Both the position numbers and the translations under genes were made by a program. Below, one piece after another: positions 60,174 to 64,000 of a DNA stretch of 64,000 bases. This stretch comes from Chloroflexota bacterium (lineage in GTDB: Bacteria; Chloroflexota; Anaerolineae; Anaerolineales; Villigracilaceae). The notes beneath the pieces were generated by a model. It was not told where the DNA came from. It did not search any database and saw nothing but the letters and a program-made list of their open reading frames with translations. How positions within the stretch are numbered: the first letter of the stretch is position 1; each line of letters opens with the position of its first letter. The stretch lies in assembly GCA_013388685.1 (NCBI GenBank), contig JACAET010000053.1:27756-91755 (forward strand), read 5' to 3'.

Positions 60174-61394
60174 TTATGCTTTTGGGTCTTCGACTTCGCC
60201 GGGCGTCGAAATCCTCGGGTCGTTGATAAACTTGTGACGGCAAATCTCCAAGTCCTGCGCATTGTATGCCAGAAAGTAAATCTTGTTGATCCTGGAACTT
60301 GGATTTTCCTCCATGTATGCAAGCGCCGCGTCTATCAAATTGTTAGCGATCTCCTGCGCGCTCATTTTTGTCGTGCCTGTTCCCATAAGCGGAAAGAGAA
60401 TAGAGTGCAGGTCCTCCCGCGCCAATTCCTCGTCCTGGTCCGCCAGTTTGAGCGCTTCATAGATGCAATCCGAGATGTTGTTGATCGGCGTATATCCCTG
60501 TCCCGGCTGACCGACGACCGAGGCGGCATGGAATATCCTTTTGACCTTGTTTGTACGAGCCAGTTCGCCGGAGGTTGTGGGAATCACCTTGCCGGGAGTG
60601 GCGTCGCGTCCTTTCATAATCCTCTGGAGGTCTTCGGCAATCAGATCTTCGATAATGAACCCCGCCCTATCCTTTTTTGCGCCTTCATATCGAATGGTGG
60701 CGGAAATCGAGCGCTCAAAGGGACGCGCCATTTGCATGTTTGTGTTTTCGGAATTGACCCAGATATCTACATTTTTGATTTTCTTGATGTTCCCTGTAAT
60801 GTATCCGATTTGCCTGCCCGGCACATTGGTCAAATCGAACAATTTCTCCTCTTGTGTTTCGATGATCTTGGGTTTTCTTTCGACCCTCACTTCGTCGTCG
60901 AGCGCATCGTGAACGATGCTGTCAATCGTCTGTTTATCCAGACCGTTTTGAATAAGCGCCTGTATTTCTTTTCTGGCTTTTTCCATCAGTTCTTCGCTGG
61001 TTGTCTCGTAATAGGTGATGCCGAGCCCGCGGATATTGAAAGGGAGTGGCTGCTCGGTTTTCTTTTGAATGACGACAGTCACATATTTGTGCAGCGCATG
61101 ACGAACGCCGAGTTCGTAAAACACATTTTGATTCAATGACGTAATATCCACGATTGCCAGATCTGCTTCAAAGATCCCTTTGAACATTTTTTTATGGATC
61201 GAGCCGGATTCGGGAATTTCGTCGCATCTCTCGCAAACAATCCCCAACTCTTCGACAGCCTTTTTGATGAGTTGATCGTATACCTGATTGAAATCAACCG
61301 TGTCTATCACGGTGCCTTTGCCGTCAAGCACGTCCTTCTTTCCGAACGGCATGATCACAAAACATTTCTTTCCTGCGTATTTATTCTCCGTCAT
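60174..61394 (-). CDS. NDT/TIR-like domain fused to macro domain
   Basis: 406 residues. The N-terminal third (9-135) is a nucleoside-deoxyribosyltransferase/TIR-like domain: KKCFVIMPFGKKD (12-18), then ADLAIVDITSLNQNVFYELGVRHAL (78-101), with Glu94 in the position of the catalytic Glu of this fold. After a helical linker (150-190) a macro domain begins: IGYITGNIKKIKNVDIWVNSENTNM (196-220), and GTGTTK near 345. Such domains cleave NAD+/nucleotides and bind ADP-ribose. AGGAG precedes the ATG. A Nudix gene lies 13 bp upstream. Confidence 0.8.
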   Translation of the reverse strand: MTENKYAGKKCFVIMPFGKKDVLDGKGTVIDTVDFNQVYDQLIKKAVEELGIVCERCDEIPESGSIHKKMFKGIFEADLAIVDITSLNQNVFYELGVRHALHKYVTVVIQKKTEQPLPFNIRGLGITYYETTSEELMEKARKEIQALIQNGLDKQTIDSIVHDALDDEVRVERKPKIIETQEEKLFDLTNVPGRQIGYITGNIKKIKNVDIWVNSENTNMQMARPFERSISATIRYEGAKKDRAGFIIEDLIAEDLQRIMKGRDATPGKVIPTTSGELARTNKVKRIFHAASVVGQPGQGYTPINNISDCIYEALKLADQDEELAREDLHSILFPLMGTGTTKMSAQEIANNLIDAALAYMEENPSSRINKIYFLAYNAQDLEICRHKFINDPRISTPGEVEDPKA

Positions 61395-61407
61395 GTTGGC
61401 TCCTGAT

Positions 61408-61998
61408 CTAAGGATTGGCTCTCTTCGCGCGTTGATTTTCCAGCCAGTAAATCCCGATGATCGTTTTCGCGTCCATGATCTCGCCGGATTTGATCTTGTC
61501 CACCGCTTCTTCAAGCGAGAGTTCCACGGCAATGGTATCTTCCCCTTCTGAAAGCAATCCGCCGGTTCCTCTGTATCTCGCTTCGTGGCCTGAGACCTCC
61601 GAATAAAACAGGTAGACCCTTTCCGAACTGCCCCCGGGCGAGGGGTAAAAATTGGCGATATATTCTAATTTTGAAACAGACAGACCGATCTCCTCCTCCA
61701 CCTCTCTCCGTGCGGTTTGTTCGGGCGTCTCGCCGGGGTCTAGTATTCCGGCAACGGTTTCCGTAATCCAGCCATGACCGTTCTTGTAGGAAGGATAGCG
61801 AAACTGATTCACCATGATGAGTTTGTTCGTATCCAAATTCAGGATCAGCACCGCCACCGAGTCGCCTCGTTCCAGACTGATGCGCCTCACAGCCTCGCTC
61901 ATTCTGCCGTCAAATTTTTCATAGCGTAAATGAGCTTCTTCGATGTTGAAGACATCTTCAAAAATAATTCGTTTTTGTTCTATCGAAACCTGTTTCAT
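61408..61998 (-). CDS. Nudix hydrolase, ADP-ribose pyrophosphatase (NudF/TrgB)-like
   Basis: 196 residues. N-terminal RIIFEDVFNIEEAHLRYEKFDGRMSEAVRRISLERGDSVAVL, the Nudix box GILDPGETPEQTARREVEEEIG (G-x5-E-x7-REVEEEIG), and YPSPGGSSERVYLF (the GGxSE-type tail) are features of ADP-ribose pyrophosphatases. It would turn ADP-ribose into AMP and ribose 5-phosphate. Same operon as the macro protein. Confidence 0.85.
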   Translation of the reverse strand: MKQVSIEQKRIIFEDVFNIEEAHLRYEKFDGRMSEAVRRISLERGDSVAVLILNLDTNKLIMVNQFRYPSYKNGHGWITETVAGILDPGETPEQTARREVEEEIGLSVSKLEYIANFYPSPGGSSERVYLFYSEVSGHEARYRGTGGLLSEGEDTIAVELSLEEAVDKIKSGEIMDAKTIIGIYWLENQRAKRANP

Positions 61999-62280
61999 GG
62001 GGGTGCCTGTGATTTGGAAAATAATAACTTGAGTATAGCACTTCACGGGTTGTTTTACCATCCGAAGGCACACACCGCCCGGAGGTTTTGGGAAATTCCA
62101 AGTCTGACTTAAGCGCTGCATCGCAAATCATTGTCGCAAACAGGGAAATATTCTCTCCAATTCCCTTGATTCTAAGTATGCACGCCGGCAATGTACCCGT
62201 CAATTGTCTTGCTCCTATTGATCTGTATCATCTATAGGGTTGGTGGTGCAATGGCGTCCGGTTCCAGATTGAATCCAATG

Positions 62281-62286
62281 TAAAAT
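62281..62286 (+). promoter_or_regulatory. Candidate -10 box of the glycosyltransferase gene
   Basis: TAAAAT lies 7 nt before ATG 62294. No Shine-Dalgarno and no clear -35. Confidence 0.3.
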
Positions 62287-62293
62287 TGACTCG

Positions 62294-63553
62294 ATGAAAA
62301 TCACGATTCTCACCTACGGTTCGCGCGGCGATGTACAGCCTTTCCTTCCGCTCTCGCTCGGTTTGATGGCGCGCGGACACAGCGTCACACTTGCCGCGCC
62401 TCCCCGTTTTCAGGATCTTGTCGAAGAATATGGCATTTGCTTTTCGCCGCTGGCTGGCGACCCCGAAGATTTAAGCCGCCGCTTCAACGAGTCAGGCTTT
62501 AACTTTATCAAACAAATCCGTGACATGATGTCCCATGCGGTTGAGATCGGCGCGGAGATGCTTCGCAAAACCGAGGAAGCCTGCCGCGAGGCCGACCTCA
62601 TCCTTCACACCTTTGCTCATGCGGTCGGCGCGCATACCCTGGCGCGCGAGAAAAACATTCCCGACATTCACATCCAAACCTTTCCCATGTTTGTGCCGAC
62701 GGGCGACTACCCCAACGTCACCATGCCCGATTTAAAAGTGCGCGCCTTGAATCGCCTGACTCATGTCGTCTCGAAAAAAGCCGCATGGTGGACGTCGTCC
62801 TTTGGATTTGCACACGTCCGACGCCGTGCGGGGCTTCCCAAACGCAAACTTTATTTCCCATTCGATGACGACCCGCTTCGCCCTCCGACCCCGATCCTGT
62901 GTGCGTGGAGCCCGAGCGTTCTCCCGGCCTCAAGCGATTGGGACGCGAACATTCATGTTACTGGGTATTACTTTTTTGATCCGAACGCATCGTATCAACC
63001 TCCTCCTGGATTACAAGACTTCCTTGAAGCAGGTTCCTCACCGGTTTGCGTCTCATTTGGAAGCATGGTCAATCGCAACGCCGATACGATCGATCAAATT
63101 TTGCGTGCGTCTTTGACGCGATCCGGTCAGCGCGGGATCATCCTCTCAGGATGGGGAAGGGTGAACCAGCCTTCCTCGAAAGACCTTCTTTATCTTGATG
63201 AGGCTCCACATGACTGGTTGTTGCCTCGTTGCAAAATGGTCATCCATCATGGCGGTGCAGGGACCACGTCCTCGGGGTTGCGGGCGGGCATACCCAACAT
63301 TGTTGTGCCGTTCACGGCAGACCAGCCGTTTTGGGGAAGGCGAATCCATGCCTTAGGCGCGGGACCGGAACCAATTCTTGTCCAGGATCTTTCAGTAGAG
63401 CGATTAACGCAGACGATCGCCGAGGCTGATGCGAATGTCTTCCGCAAGCGCGCGCAGGATATCGGTCAAAGAATTCGAAGCGAAAACGGAGTGGAGCAGG
63501 CGGTGGCGTTGATCGAGTCGTATACCTCCACCTGGAGAAATTTTAAGGTTTAA
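62294..63553 (+). CDS. UDP-glycosyltransferase, sterol/lipid-glycosyltransferase-like (GT1)
   Basis: 419 residues. N-terminus MKITILTYGSRGDVQPFLPLSLGLMARGHSV and C-terminal nucleotide-sugar domain (VSFGSMVNRN, then CKMVIHHGGAGTTSSGLRAGIPNIVVPFTADQPFWGRRI). It transfers a sugar to a hydrophobic acceptor such as a sterol, polyketide or diterpenol. No acceptor gene is adjacent; the diterpenoid locus is 17 kb away. Monocistronic. Confidence 0.9.
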   Translation: MKITILTYGSRGDVQPFLPLSLGLMARGHSVTLAAPPRFQDLVEEYGICFSPLAGDPEDLSRRFNESGFNFIKQIRDMMSHAVEIGAEMLRKTEEACREADLILHTFAHAVGAHTLAREKNIPDIHIQTFPMFVPTGDYPNVTMPDLKVRALNRLTHVVSKKAAWWTSSFGFAHVRRRAGLPKRKLYFPFDDDPLRPPTPILCAWSPSVLPASSDWDANIHVTGYYFFDPNASYQPPPGLQDFLEAGSSPVCVSFGSMVNRNADTIDQILRASLTRSGQRGIILSGWGRVNQPSSKDLLYLDEAPHDWLLPRCKMVIHHGGAGTTSSGLRAGIPNIVVPFTADQPFWGRRIHALGAGPEPILVQDLSVERLTQTIAEADANVFRKRAQDIGQRIRSENGVEQAVALIESYTSTWRNFKV

Positions 63554-63568
63554 TTGTCTGATGACCTA

Positions 63569-63596
63569 TTGACAAAGTTTGGGAAAAGCATATAAT
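63569..63596 (+). promoter_or_regulatory. rRNA promoter P1
   Basis: TTGACA (63569-63574), 16-bp spacer, TATAAT (63591-63596); start near 63603. Confidence 0.85.
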
Positions 63597-63602
63597 CAAC
63601 GT

Positions 63603-63740
63603 TCGCCAGTAGTTAAAAAGATCTCGTCCCCTGACAGATCGTTGAAAACGAAATAGCAGTCTCTAGTCAGAGACACAAGCCTGTTGGTTTTGCAGTCTGA
63701 CGAGCCGATGTCGAAAGACAAATGACATCGGTGTTTTTGT
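63603..63740 (+). ncRNA. Structured rRNA leader or small RNA between P1 and P2
   Basis: CTCGTC (63623-63628) pairs with GACGAG (63699-63704), enclosing a GTCTCT-agtc-AGAGAC hairpin (63659-63674). CCGATGTC (63705-63712) then pairs with GACATCGG (63724-63731), followed by TGTTTTTG. P1 transcription might end here or be attenuated. No coding potential. Confidence 0.45.
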
Positions 63741-63750
63741 CTGTAATTCC

Positions 63751-63779
63751 TTGACAGGCCAAAGCGGTGCGGGTAAAAT
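63751..63779 (+). promoter_or_regulatory. rRNA promoter P2
   Basis: TTGACA (63751-63756), 17-bp spacer, TAAAAT (63774-63779). A boxA-like GGAACTTTAACA (63797-63808) follows, consistent with rRNA antitermination. Confidence 0.8.
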
Positions 63780-63885
63780 CCGTCCGCCTTGTCACCGGAA
63801 CTTTAACAACTGAACAGTGATAGGAAGCAACAACTCTGTCGATCCAGTAAAAAATCCGTAATCTACACTCGCAAGAGTGAGATTT

Positions 63886-64000
<115 letters not shown>

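Overview
The window reads as chromosomal DNA of a Chloroflexota bacterium, most likely class Anaerolineae. This is inferred from protein style (11-GAF histidine kinase, DUF4388/small-GTPase pair, Rv3378c-type diterpene genes known from Herpetosiphon), the dispersed palindromic repeats, and the start of a 16S rRNA gene at the right edge. It is gene-dense. I see no tRNA, CRISPR array, phage or transposase gene.

Layout: (1) 1-4.6 kb: the first codons of a P-type cation ATPase (minus) behind a yybP-ykoY Mn2+ riboswitch, a small secreted protein, then dnaG and rpoD. (2) 4.7-10 kb, minus: a three-subunit molybdenum hydroxylase with a MoaD/ThiS-like protein, then an aldo/keto reductase. (3) 10-14 kb: LysM lipoprotein, peptide-type ABC binding protein, membrane-anchored gluzincin peptidase. 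(4) 14.1-29.1 kb: a ten-gene plus-strand operon from a consensus promoter: DUF4388 protein, small GTPase, alpha/beta hydrolase, V4R protein, beta-helix protein, an acyl-ACP-reductase-like enzyme, a response regulator with degenerate GGDEF, a 2480-residue 11-GAF histidine kinase, a CheY-like regulator, and a hydrolase lacking its nucleophile. (5) 29.2-34.4 kb: TPP riboswitch, thiN, a thiamine ABC transporter, and a DUF402 protein. (6) 34.5-39.4 kb: membrane proteins, 6-phosphofructokinase and two very small ORFs. (7) 39.5-45.2 kb, minus: a coupled operon of acyltransferase-like protein, ICMT-like methyltransferase, tuberculosinol/kolavelool-synthase-like protein, class II diterpene cyclase and histidine kinase. 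(8) 45.7-51.7 kb, minus: ECF transporter (two S components, T, two ATPases), nucleoside hydrolase and ribokinase, a nucleoside uptake and salvage island. (9) 51.8-60.1 kb: MFS transporter, zinc-type ArsR/CDF pair with operator, Nudix, prmA, dnaX, ybaB, recR. (10) 60.2-64 kb: an NDT/TIR-like plus macro-domain protein next to an ADP-ribose-type Nudix hydrolase, a glycosyltransferase, then two rRNA promoters and the 5' end of 16S rRNA.

The most interesting items are the diterpenoid operon, the NDT/TIR-macro plus Nudix pair, the GTPase/acyl-reductase/11-GAF-kinase operon, and several families of small palindromic or heptameric repeats, some of which sit in frame inside essential or metabolic genes (prmA, rbsK, thiP). 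Several genes have a TATAAT-like -10 box exactly 6 nt before the start codon, suggesting leaderless mRNAs. All functions are read from sequence alone; no search was run.
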